64,000 nucleotides of DNA from an uncultured bacterium (lineage in GTDB: Bacteria; DRYD01): the NCBI GenBank assembly GCA_937139605.1, contig CAKZQG010000007.1, forward strand, positions 111,298-175,297, given 5' to 3'. Position 1 is the first letter of the stretch, and each line of letters begins with the position of its first letter. The notes beneath the pieces are model-generated. The model made no database searches and was not told where the DNA came from. It saw nothing but the letters and a program-made list of their open reading frames with translations. The translations under genes were made by a program, and so were the position numbers. Below, piece by piece: positions 20,953 to 30,053 of this stretch.

Positions 20953-21948
20953 ATGATAAATTTATTAATAACAGGTTCATCAGGATATATCGCATCTACT
21001 TTTATATATAAACTACTATCCCAATACACAAACTACCAAATAATAGCAATAGATAAAGTATTATCAATAAATAAAGAAAAACTACTATCAAAATTTAAAA
21101 ACAAAATTAAATTTTACCAATTAGATTTACTAAATTACCAAAAACTAGAAGAAGTTTTTAAAGCCAATGAAATAGATATAGTTATACACTTTGCGGCATT
21201 AACATTAGTTAATGAATCAGAAAATGAACCATTTACTTATTTAAATAATAACTTAAATTCAACAATAAACTTACTAGACTTAATGATAAAATATAATGTA
21301 TTTAATATAGTATTTTCCTCAAGTGCAAGCGTATATGGTAATGCAATATACACTCCAATAGATGAAAACCACCCCCTTAATCCCTTATCCTTTTATGGAT
21401 TAACTAAAAAAATATCAGAAGAAATAATAATAAACTATAATCGAAAAGGATTAAACTACATAATACTAAGATATTTTAATCCTGCAGGAGTAATAGATGA
21501 TCTAGGGGAAGAACATAACCCAGAAACCCATTTAATCCCTCTTCTAATTAAATCCATTATAAATAAAACAACATTTAAGGTATATGGAAATAATTATAAT
21601 ACGCCTGATGGAACTTGTATAAGAGATTTTATCCATATCTCAGATTTAGTAGATGCTCACATTCTATCTTTAGAATCTATTATAAATGAAGATAACTTAA
21701 ACGAAATATTTAACGTAGGAATAAATAAAGGATATTCAATACTACAAGTAATAGAGACAGCCGAAAAAGTATTAAACCAAAAAGTGAATTATATAATAGA
21801 TAATCCAAGAAAAGGAGATGTTCCAATATTAGTAGCTAAATCTGATAAAATAATTAGTAAATTAAAATTTTCTCCTAAATATGACTTATCTGATATAATA
21901 CTAGATGTATTTAATTACGAAAAATCAAAACAAATCCAAAAATACTAA
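20953..21948 (+). CDS. galE: UDP-glucose 4-epimerase-like NAD-dependent epimerase
   Basis: LLITGSSGYIAST, SSSASVYGN, YGLTKKISEE, RYFNPAGV. Confidence 0.9.
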   Translation: MINLLITGSSGYIASTFIYKLLSQYTNYQIIAIDKVLSINKEKLLSKFKNKIKFYQLDLLNYQKLEEVFKANEIDIVIHFAALTLVNESENEPFTYLNNNLNSTINLLDLMIKYNVFNIVFSSSASVYGNAIYTPIDENHPLNPLSFYGLTKKISEEIIINYNRKGLNYIILRYFNPAGVIDDLGEEHNPETHLIPLLIKSIINKTTFKVYGNNYNTPDGTCIRDFIHISDLVDAHILSLESIINEDNLNEIFNVGINKGYSILQVIETAEKVLNQKVNYIIDNPRKGDVPILVAKSDKIISKLKFSPKYDLSDIILDVFNYEKSKQIQKY

Positions 21949-21954
21949 AAATAT

Positions 21955-22839
21955 TCAATTTTTATTGTTTTTAATTAAATCAATTAATTCATAAGCCATA
22001 TAAGATGTCCTAACTTGATATCCAACTTTAACAAATTTAAACCCCATTTTAATTGCATAATCCCTAATTAAATTAAATTCTTCTTCAGAATAAACTTTCT
22101 TAACTTTAATTTGCTTATTAGAAGGTTGATAATACTGCCCAATAGTTATAGCATCACAATGAACATTTTTTAAATCTCTTAACGTTTCAAATATTTCTTC
22201 AATTTCTTCCCCAAATCCTAAAATAAGAGATGATTTAGTAATTATGTTATTTTTTATTTCTTTAGCCCATTTTAAAACATTTAAACTACCTTCATAACTA
22301 AACCTTTTATCCCTTATAAAAGGCGTTAATCTCTTAGTAGTTTCTAAGTTATGAGCTAATACATCAACAACATCAGAATCTAATAACATCTTTAGATTAT
22401 TATAATTTTGCCCTAAATCACTAATTAAAGCTTCTATATAAATAACTTTAGAATTTAATTTAAAAGAATAATATCTTAGCTTCTCAAAAAAATTAACAAG
22501 ATAATTAACTCCATGATCAGGTAAATCATCACGAGTAACCATAGTAAAAGTATGATAATCCAAGTTAAGCTTAGCAATAGAAACAGCTAATTTATCAATA
22601 GAAGAGTAATCTACATTAAGAGGTTTTCCTTTTTTTATATAACAGAACCTACAACTTCTAGTACAAATAGAACCCAGGAGCAAAAAAGTAGCACTTAAAT
22701 TAGCCCAACAAATCCCCCTATTAGGACATCTAGCTTCTTGACAAACAGTAGATACCCCTGTTTCATTTATTATCCTATGGATATTCTTAGAATTTTCATC
22801 AACAGGTAAAAATAACTTGCTTTTAACTGTACTAATCAC
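21955..22839 (-). CDS. lipA: Lipoyl synthase
   Basis: CQEARCPNRGICW and CTRSCRFCYIKKG radical SAM cysteines. Confidence 0.94.
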   Translation of the reverse strand: MISTVKSKLFLPVDENSKNIHRIINETGVSTVCQEARCPNRGICWANLSATFLLLGSICTRSCRFCYIKKGKPLNVDYSSIDKLAVSIAKLNLDYHTFTMVTRDDLPDHGVNYLVNFFEKLRYYSFKLNSKVIYIEALISDLGQNYNNLKMLLDSDVVDVLAHNLETTKRLTPFIRDKRFSYEGSLNVLKWAKEIKNNIITKSSLILGFGEEIEEIFETLRDLKNVHCDAITIGQYYQPSNKQIKVKKVYSEEEFNLIRDYAIKMGFKFVKVGYQVRTSYMAYELIDLIKNNKN

Positions 22840-22955
22840 TCAAAGCCCCTATTTTTTTTTAATTAATTTATTAATAGATAATTTAAATTATTATATCCTG
22901 CCTTATCCCCTATATCATAATTTACTACGAAACTACTATTTTAACAACCTTAACT

Positions 22956-23006
22956 AAGGTAATTCCACACCTTATGTAATTTTGCTCCGTATGTAATTCT
23001 CCTTCG
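22956..23006. repeat. 3 x 17-bp tandem repeat, degenerate
   Basis: AAGGTAATTCCACACCT / TATGTAATTTTGCTCCG / TATGTAATTCTCCTTCG. Confidence 0.6.
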
Positions 23007-23072
23007 TAAGATAGCCTAAAATCATTATAATTTTTTAGATACTTATTTCTTTTAAAATTTTTTATAAAATTT

Positions 23073-24296
23073 TTAGAAGCTAGCTGTAATAAGTTGATAA
23101 AGAGGCATAAATACAGCTAAAACTATAAATCCGACTATTCCACCCATCCCCACTATCATTATCGGCTCAATTAATGAAGTTAAAGAAGATAAAGTATATT
23201 CTACTTCAGTATCATAGAAATCTGCTATTTTATTTAACATTGTATCGAGGTTCCCCGTTTCTTCACCAACTGCTATCATTTGAGTAACCATAGGTGGGAA
23301 AATCCCCGTTTCACTCAAAGGTCCAGACAAACTTTCTCCTTCCCTTAGTCTAGCTCTAACACTATCTATTGCAGATCCTATAACAGCGTTACCAGAAACC
23401 TGCGCTACTATTTCTAATGATGCCATCAGTGATACCCCAGAAGAAAGCAAAGTTCCTAAAGTTCTAGCAAACCTACTAACTGCTACTTTCTTATTCAATA
23501 ACCCAAAAACTGGGATATTTAATTTTACTAAATCTATTTGCTTTCTTCCAACAGGTGTTTGATACCATACTCCTAATCCTACCCCTGCAAATATCAAAAC
23601 AACAATCAACCCAACAACAACAATAGGATTCTTTAAAGCTTCAACTACACTAATTAAAACCTGAGTTAATAAAGGTAATTTTACATCCATTTCTTTAAAT
23701 AAATTAACAAAGGTAGGCAAAATATAAGTAACTAAGAAAATAACTATACCAATTGCTAAAAACAGAATCATAGCAGGGTATGTCATAGCAGATTGTACTT
23801 TCTTTTTAAGTTGAAAATCTTTTTCCATGAAATTAGCTAATCTATCAAGTACTTCATCGAGCATTCCACCGATTTCCCCTGCTTTAACCATACTAATATA
23901 TAAGTCACTAAAAATATGTCTATGTTTAGATAAAGCAGCTGATAATGATTTTCCTCCTTCTACATCTTTCTTTACTTCAGCTATAGCAGCCTTTAAGAGT
24001 TTATCTTCACTTTGCTCTGCTAAAATATCTAAAGCTCTAACCAAGGATAAACCCGCATTTATCATTGTAGCAAACTGTCGAGAAAAAACAGTTAAAGCTT
24101 GTTGATTAACCCTAGGCTTAAAAAACGCAGCTATTCCACCTAAGGTTTTTGATTCTTCCTTTTTAGGTTCTAAGGATAAAATAGTTAATCTCTGTCTTAT
24201 AAGTTGAGTTTTAGCTTCCATTTCATTTTTAGCAGTTATTTCACCTTTAGATTCCTTCCCATCTGGCCCTTTAGCTCTATAAACATAAACTGGCAT
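23073..24296 (-). CDS. pilC: Type II secretion/type IV pilus inner-membrane protein (PilC/GspF)
   Basis: FSRQFATMINAGLSLVRALDILAEQ..., repeated GspF domains, C-terminal SLIEPIMIVGMGGIVGFIVLAVFMPLYQL. Confidence 0.94.
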   Translation of the reverse strand: MPVYVYRAKGPDGKESKGEITAKNEMEAKTQLIRQRLTILSLEPKKEESKTLGGIAAFFKPRVNQQALTVFSRQFATMINAGLSLVRALDILAEQSEDKLLKAAIAEVKKDVEGGKSLSAALSKHRHIFSDLYISMVKAGEIGGMLDEVLDRLANFMEKDFQLKKKVQSAMTYPAMILFLAIGIVIFLVTYILPTFVNLFKEMDVKLPLLTQVLISVVEALKNPIVVVGLIVVLIFAGVGLGVWYQTPVGRKQIDLVKLNIPVFGLLNKKVAVSRFARTLGTLLSSGVSLMASLEIVAQVSGNAVIGSAIDSVRARLREGESLSGPLSETGIFPPMVTQMIAVGEETGNLDTMLNKIADFYDTEVEYTLSSLTSLIEPIMIVGMGGIVGFIVLAVFMPLYQLITASF

Positions 24297-24330
24297 TAAC
24301 TAACCACCTCTCTATTTTTATATTATAAAA

Positions 24331-25101
24331 CTAATACCTTATCTCCTCTAATATCTTTTCTTTATTTTCTAATACCCATTTATAATAATCTTTATCCTTT
24401 AAATCATTATACATATCTAATAACTGTTTAATTTCATTTATTTTATCTTCTAATAGTTTTTTTTGATTTTTATTTAGATCTTTATAAATATTTTTTGATA
24501 ATTCATTTATTAAATCTTGGATTTTTTCTTTTTCCTTTAAATCATTTACTTTTTCTAATTTTTGTTTTAATTCATTTAAAACTTCTGGTCTAATTTTATA
24601 AAGCTTATCTTCTAATGATTTTTTGTATCTTTCTAACTCAGGTATTTTATCATCTATTTGTGAAAAAAATAAACTTACATAAAAATAATAAAATAAATTT
24701 ATAAAATTCTCATAACTTCCAAATTGATTCTCTATAGAATCTAAGGTAATTTTATCAAAATATTTTTCTTTTTGAGAAAAAATCAAACTAAATTCTTCTT
24801 TATCAACTAAAACATCAATTAAATTTCTTTTTTCAATTTGTCTTTTGAATTCATAATGAAAGTTCTTATTATTTTTTAAAGTTAAAATAAAATCATATAA
24901 TTTTTCTATATTATCTTTATTAATAATATCGTTTTGGTAGCTAACCAAAATAACATTCCCCATCTTTTTAGAAAAATTATCATTATCAATACTTTTATTA
25001 TTAAATTTAATTAAATTAAATAATAACAAAGTAAAAATTGATAAAATAATAATAAAAATTAATATTTTTTTAATATTTTTTTTATCTTTAACCCAATCCA
25101 T
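24331..25101 (-). CDS. Membrane-anchored, Lys/Glu-rich hypothetical protein
   Basis: One N-terminal TM segment, charged helical remainder. Confidence 0.6.
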   Translation of the reverse strand: MDWVKDKKNIKKILIFIIILSIFTLLLFNLIKFNNKSIDNDNFSKKMGNVILVSYQNDIINKDNIEKLYDFILTLKNNKNFHYEFKRQIEKRNLIDVLVDKEEFSLIFSQKEKYFDKITLDSIENQFGSYENFINLFYYFYVSLFFSQIDDKIPELERYKKSLEDKLYKIRPEVLNELKQKLEKVNDLKEKEKIQDLINELSKNIYKDLNKNQKKLLEDKINEIKQLLDMYNDLKDKDYYKWVLENKEKILEEIRY

Positions 25102-25152
25102 ATTAAAACTCCCTAGTTTATAAAACTAAATTTATAGAAAATAAATAATATA

Positions 25153-25548
25153 TTATCGTTTGTGCCATTGATGAGCTTTTCTAGCTTTGTGTTTATTATA
25201 ATGTTTTCTTTCTACTTCTCTAGAATCTCTTGTTAATAAATCATATTTTCTTAAAATTTTTTTATATTCATCAGAAATAGAAGCCAAAGCTCTAGCTAAG
25301 CCTAAGCTAACAGCATCTGCTTGTCCCGTAGTACCCCCACCTTTTACATAAGCATCAACTCTATATTTAGATAAAATCCCTAAAACTTCTAAAGGTTTTC
25401 TTACTTTTATTCTATAAGCTTCTCGCATTCTAAAATACTCATCTAATGGTTTGTCATTTATAAAAATTTCGCCTTTACCTGGTTTTAGAAAAACCCTTGC
25501 AGTACTTTCCTTTCTTCTACCTGTAGCATAATAAACTACGTTACGCAT
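25153..25548 (-). CDS. rpsI: 30S ribosomal protein S9
   Basis: YATGRRKESTARVFLKPGKG...KARKAHQWHKR. Confidence 0.96.
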   Translation of the reverse strand: MRNVVYYATGRRKESTARVFLKPGKGEIFINDKPLDEYFRMREAYRIKVRKPLEVLGILSKYRVDAYVKGGGTTGQADAVSLGLARALASISDEYKKILRKYDLLTRDSREVERKHYNKHKARKAHQWHKR

Positions 25549-25551
25549 AAC

Positions 25552-25989
25552 TTACATCACCACCTGTACTAAATTATGATTATTATGTTTATGATTAGAA
25601 TCCTTATATAATTTTAATCTTTTTAATAATCTTTTTCTTAGTTTATTTTTAGGTAGCATTTTGGATACAGCTAGTTCTAATACTTTTGTGCTATCTCTTT
25701 CAAGCATATATTTTAAATTAAACTCTTTTAAATTTCCTAAATGTCCAGAATGTCTATAATATTTTTTATGAATTAATTTCTTACCTGTAACTTTAATTTT
25801 ATCAGTGTTAATAACAACAACATAATTTCCTCCAACTCTATCTGGACTATAAGTTACTCTATTTTTACCAATTAAGATATAAGCAATCTTAGAAGCCAAA
25901 CGTCCTAAAATTTTATCCTTAGCATCTATCAGGTACCACTTCTCATCTTTACTATTGTCAAAAGATTTTGTTCTATTATCCATTTTCAT
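25552..25989 (-). CDS. rplM: 50S ribosomal protein L13
   Basis: WYLIDAKDKILGRLASKIA...YRHSGHLG...MLPKNKLRKRLLKRLK. Confidence 0.96.
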   Translation of the reverse strand: MKMDNRTKSFDNSKDEKWYLIDAKDKILGRLASKIAYILIGKNRVTYSPDRVGGNYVVVINTDKIKVTGKKLIHKKYYRHSGHLGNLKEFNLKYMLERDSTKVLELAVSKMLPKNKLRKRLLKRLKLYKDSNHKHNNHNLVQVVM

Positions 25990-27153
25990 TCACTCCTTAC
26001 TTATAATATTTTCTATTTTACTTACTAAATTCTTAGCAGTACTTAACCAATTAAAATTAAAGATTTTTTTATAACCTAATTCTATTATTCTATTTAATTT
26101 TTCTTTATCCTCTTTTAAGTAAAATTCTAAAAAATTTTTTAACTGAAAATATATACTCTCTACATCATTAGGATCAAATTTAAAAATATTTTCATTAAAT
26201 ATTTCATTAAACACAGGTATATCAGAGAACAAAATAGGAACCTTACAAGCTAAAGATTCTAAAATAGGCAAGCCAAATCCCTCATAAAAAGAACTAAAAA
26301 TAACTGCCACAGCCCCATTATATAAATCAACCATATCCTTATTATCTACATAACAAAACTTTACATTATCATTTAATTTATAATCTTGTATTATCTTTCT
26401 AACTTTTAATACATATTTATCTTTTAAATCATTATAATTATTAGCAGTTATTATCAATTTATATTTTTTATATTCTTCTAATTGATTAATTAATTTATAA
26501 AAAGCTAATAATAAATTAATAATATTTTTTCTAAACCATAACTTACCAGCAGGATAAAAAAAATACTCTTTATATTTCAAATCAAATTTTTCCAAATTTA
26601 CATGATCTAAAGGTTTAAAAATCTCAGTATCAACTCCTAAATAAATATAATCTATATTATTAATATCTAAGAACTTAACTATATCCTCCTTAACACTCTT
26701 AGATATAGTAAAAACACATTTTAAATTATTAATAACTAATTTTTTAAATAAAAACTGTTTTCGAATACCTCTCTTTAATTCAATCTCATTAATTAAATAT
26801 TTTTTTTCTAAAGGTAAATCATATAAAAAAGCAAATTGATTCTTAAAAAATGGGAAATAGGTTAATTTAGGATAAAAAATAACGTAATTATTCCCTAATT
26901 TCTTTAAGCTCAACATAATAAAAAATAATACAAATTTATTATTACTTTTTATTTTAATAAAATTTACATTTTGAGATTCATTATAATTAACATGAAAATT
27001 CTCAGGTACCAAAAAATAAAATTTAAACCTATTATCAAATTCATTTCCATTTAAACAAACAGCTTTAATAAGATTAAAAAAAACTACATTAGGACCATTT
27101 AAATTATTATTATCCAATTCATTAGCTACAAAAATAAGATTAAAATTACCCAT
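25990..27153 (-). CDS. Glycosyltransferase family 4-like
   Basis: SSFYEGFGLPILESLACKVPILFSDIPVFNEI. Confidence 0.88.
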   Translation of the reverse strand: MGNFNLIFVANELDNNNLNGPNVVFFNLIKAVCLNGNEFDNRFKFYFLVPENFHVNYNESQNVNFIKIKSNNKFVLFFIMLSLKKLGNNYVIFYPKLTYFPFFKNQFAFLYDLPLEKKYLINEIELKRGIRKQFLFKKLVINNLKCVFTISKSVKEDIVKFLDINNIDYIYLGVDTEIFKPLDHVNLEKFDLKYKEYFFYPAGKLWFRKNIINLLLAFYKLINQLEEYKKYKLIITANNYNDLKDKYVLKVRKIIQDYKLNDNVKFCYVDNKDMVDLYNGAVAVIFSSFYEGFGLPILESLACKVPILFSDIPVFNEIFNENIFKFDPNDVESIYFQLKNFLEFYLKEDKEKLNRIIELGYKKIFNFNWLSTAKNLVSKIENIISKE

Positions 27154-27313
27154 CAGTATATCCCAAATATTTATACAGAAAATGCTTTTCTAGATAATGC
27201 TTATAAAAAAATAAATTGTTCTTAAATTGGCAACACCAAATTATCATTATATCCAAAAACTAAGCTTTTTCAATATCACAATCTATCAATACAGGTTTAT
27301 CCCCGTTAAATAG
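27146..27313 (-). pseudogene. Probable gene fossil between pilC-like and glycosyltransferase genes
   Basis: Frame reads LFNGDKPVLIDCDIEKA*FLDIMIIWCCQFKNNLFFYKHYLEKHFLYKYLGYTDG*, one internal TAG (27260-27262). Confidence 0.35.
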
Positions 27314-28351
27314 CTACATTCCAAAATTAAGTCCTAAAGAGATAATAGGTAACAAAATAGCTAAAGCTAAAATAACAGTAAAACAAGCTACAAAAGTAAT
27401 TAATATAGGCTCAGTTAATGACAATAAAGATTCTAAAGTTAATTCAATTTCAAAAGTCATAAACTCAGATAAACTATCTAAAACCTCTATCTTTCCAGTT
27501 TCTTCATAAGTTCTTATAAAATAAGTAACAATCTTAGGAACCTGTTTATTATTAGCAAGTATATCGCTTAACGCTTCTCCTTCTAAAATTCTTTTGTAAA
27601 CTTCCCCTAAATATTTCTTAGTAATAAAATCCGGAAAAACTAATAATGAAAATTTTATACTCTCAGACATACTTAATCCACTCTTTATACACAAACTTAA
27701 ACTATATAAAAACATACTATTAAAATACTTCTTATAAAAATTATCTATAAATTTTATACTAAGCAAAAACGAAAGTAATTTTTCATAAAATACATCCTTT
27801 TTTACAAAAAAATGAAAAACTAAAAATAATATAAAAAAAACAAAAAGAATTATAATCAAATTTTTTAAGCTAAACAATTTAGTTATATATGCCACAACTT
27901 GTGTTAAAAATGGTAATTTAACGCTCATATCAGAATAAAGATTTAAAATAGAAGGAAAAACAGCTGTCATAACAAAATAACTAATTAAAATAGTAACTAC
28001 TATAATAAAAGCAGGATAAATCATAGAAGAAATTAACTTAGCTCTAACTTTACCCCTATTTTCATAGTACTTATAAATATAAAAAAATATATTCTCTAAT
28101 CTACCACTATTTTCGCCTATATATACTAATCTCAAAACCAAAGGTTCAAATAGATCTTTTCTTTTACTTAATGAATTATAAAGAGAAACTCCTTTTCTTA
28201 AATCTTCTGCTAAATTAACTATCAAATCCCTAAAAAATACATCTAATGAATCTTTTACAATTAATAAAGCTCTATATAAAGGTAACCCACTCTTTATAGC
28301 AGTATATAACATCAAAAAAAATCTACTCTTCTCTTTATCCCTTGAAAACAT
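27314..28351 (-). CDS. Type IV pilus/T2SS inner-membrane protein (PilC/GspF paralogue)
   Basis: GspF-like MLYTAIKSGLPLYRALLIV..., SLTEPILITFVACFTVILALAILLPIISL. Confidence 0.88.
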   Translation of the reverse strand: MFSRDKEKSRFFLMLYTAIKSGLPLYRALLIVKDSLDVFFRDLIVNLAEDLRKGVSLYNSLSKRKDLFEPLVLRLVYIGENSGRLENIFFYIYKYYENRGKVRAKLISSMIYPAFIIVVTILISYFVMTAVFPSILNLYSDMSVKLPFLTQVVAYITKLFSLKNLIIILFVFFILFLVFHFFVKKDVFYEKLLSFLLSIKFIDNFYKKYFNSMFLYSLSLCIKSGLSMSESIKFSLLVFPDFITKKYLGEVYKRILEGEALSDILANNKQVPKIVTYFIRTYEETGKIEVLDSLSEFMTFEIELTLESLLSLTEPILITFVACFTVILALAILLPIISLGLNFGM

Positions 28352-28369
28352 ATAATAAAATAATAATTT

Positions 28370-29992
28370 TTATGGATTTATAAAAGGAGCAGCTAATAAT
28401 GTAAAACTAGTTCCTCCATTGTTACTATACAATAAAACTCCTCTCATATTAGCTAAGGTACTTATAACATCATTATTAGTAGTAGTAAAAGGAGCACTAG
28501 CAGGGAATACTAAAGATTTAGTAAAAGGAGGCAAAGTAACCCCAGGAGCAGGACTATTCTGATAAGGCTTTATAGGACAATTACTTAAATCCACTCCCAC
28601 CACATATACATAACTAATCCCACTTATTAATACATTATTCACATCTAAGAAAACTACATCCGAGCTTAAATTCAAAGAACTTATATCTACACGATTTAAA
28701 GTATAATTAGAATTAACAGGAAACAAGTCCCCAGGAAGTCGATCTCCATTTCTTGTAAATCTCAATATAATAGGAACACTAGCATTAAAATCATAACCAA
28801 CAGCAATCCCACTAACATTAAAATTAGTATCATTAGTATCTCTTAAAACTGTTACCCCATAAAAACTAACATTAGGATAGATACTATCTACATCAATTGT
28901 CTCTATTTTATTAGGATCAAACTGATCTTGATTAGATGGAACATTAACATACCCTACTAAAGCATTCCTAACAGAAATAAAAGCAACCTTAAAATTAGAA
29001 TTATCATTTAAAAATGTTATATAATCACTGGAATAAAATGGCCCAGTAAAATTTCCAAATCCACTAAAATCACTACTCCAACCATTAGCTTCAGAAAAAT
29101 ATTTAAATTTAGCACTAGTATTCCCTTCATCTATCGTATGTCCAATTAATAAACCACTTTGAGAATTTTTACTAAAAGGTATAACATCTTCCCAAACATA
29201 TACATTACCACTTGGAGGACTACCAAGATTCACTCCATATAAATTCCTAAAATCATTAGCATTACTAACATCGTCTTTACAAGAAAAAGCACAATTCCTA
29301 CCAACTAACATCCCATAAAAACCAGTTATATCAGTAGTTCCAGCTTTAATAAAAGCTATAGCTTTAAAATCCTGATCAATATTCTGAAAATCAACTAAAG
29401 AATAATTACTACTATTATCTGTCTTTTTAACAGTCATGCTATCAAAAGTAGAATTAAAAGAACTAGAATTATAATTAAATCTTGCTATAAAATTAGTTCC
29501 TTTAATTACTATATAATTATTTCCTCCTACATTAATAGTATCTACCCAATCAGCTTGATTAGCAGAATTTAGAATCTTACCTACCCAAAATATATCTCTA
29601 TCATTACCAGCACTATTATCCCCCGCAGCAAATGCAGTGCCTAAAACTAAAACTTTATTCCCTTGATTCGGAAAATTACTAGCTCCAAATGATATAGGAA
29701 TTAAGCTATTATTAGTAGGATTAAGATTAATAAAAGCAAAAGGTTTAGTAGTATAATTAAAGTATCCAAAAGAAACTTCTGGTTTAACACTTGAAGTAGT
29801 AGTATTCATTTTATAGGTACCAACACTAAATAATGGTAATTGAGAATTAGCTCCACCACTAGGTCCGATAATAGGAGCTAAAACTAAATTATTAGGCCCA
29901 CAGGAACTAAATAATCCTAAATAAATTAAACTCAAAATACTAACTACTACTAATAGCAAATATAAATATCCGTTATTCATTATTTTTTTCAT
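28370..29992 (-). CDS. Exported lipoprotein-like protein of unknown function
   Basis: Signal/lipobox LGLFSSCGPNN, Asn/Ser-rich, repeat-like beta-rich sequence. Confidence 0.65.
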   Translation of the reverse strand: MKKIMNNGYLYLLLVVVSILSLIYLGLFSSCGPNNLVLAPIIGPSGGANSQLPLFSVGTYKMNTTTSSVKPEVSFGYFNYTTKPFAFINLNPTNNSLIPISFGASNFPNQGNKVLVLGTAFAAGDNSAGNDRDIFWVGKILNSANQADWVDTINVGGNNYIVIKGTNFIARFNYNSSSFNSTFDSMTVKKTDNSSNYSLVDFQNIDQDFKAIAFIKAGTTDITGFYGMLVGRNCAFSCKDDVSNANDFRNLYGVNLGSPPSGNVYVWEDVIPFSKNSQSGLLIGHTIDEGNTSAKFKYFSEANGWSSDFSGFGNFTGPFYSSDYITFLNDNSNFKVAFISVRNALVGYVNVPSNQDQFDPNKIETIDVDSIYPNVSFYGVTVLRDTNDTNFNVSGIAVGYDFNASVPIILRFTRNGDRLPGDLFPVNSNYTLNRVDISSLNLSSDVVFLDVNNVLISGISYVYVVGVDLSNCPIKPYQNSPAPGVTLPPFTKSLVFPASAPFTTTNNDVISTLANMRGVLLYSNNGGTSFTLLAAPFINP

Positions 29993-30053
29993 AAACTACT
30001 TACCTCCAACTTATAAATTAATATAAATCAAAATTAATTATACATCTATTTAA

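Noticed and set aside
22956-23006. 17-bp repeats as a CRISPR array
   Set aside because: Units are contiguous with no spacers, and no cas genes are present.
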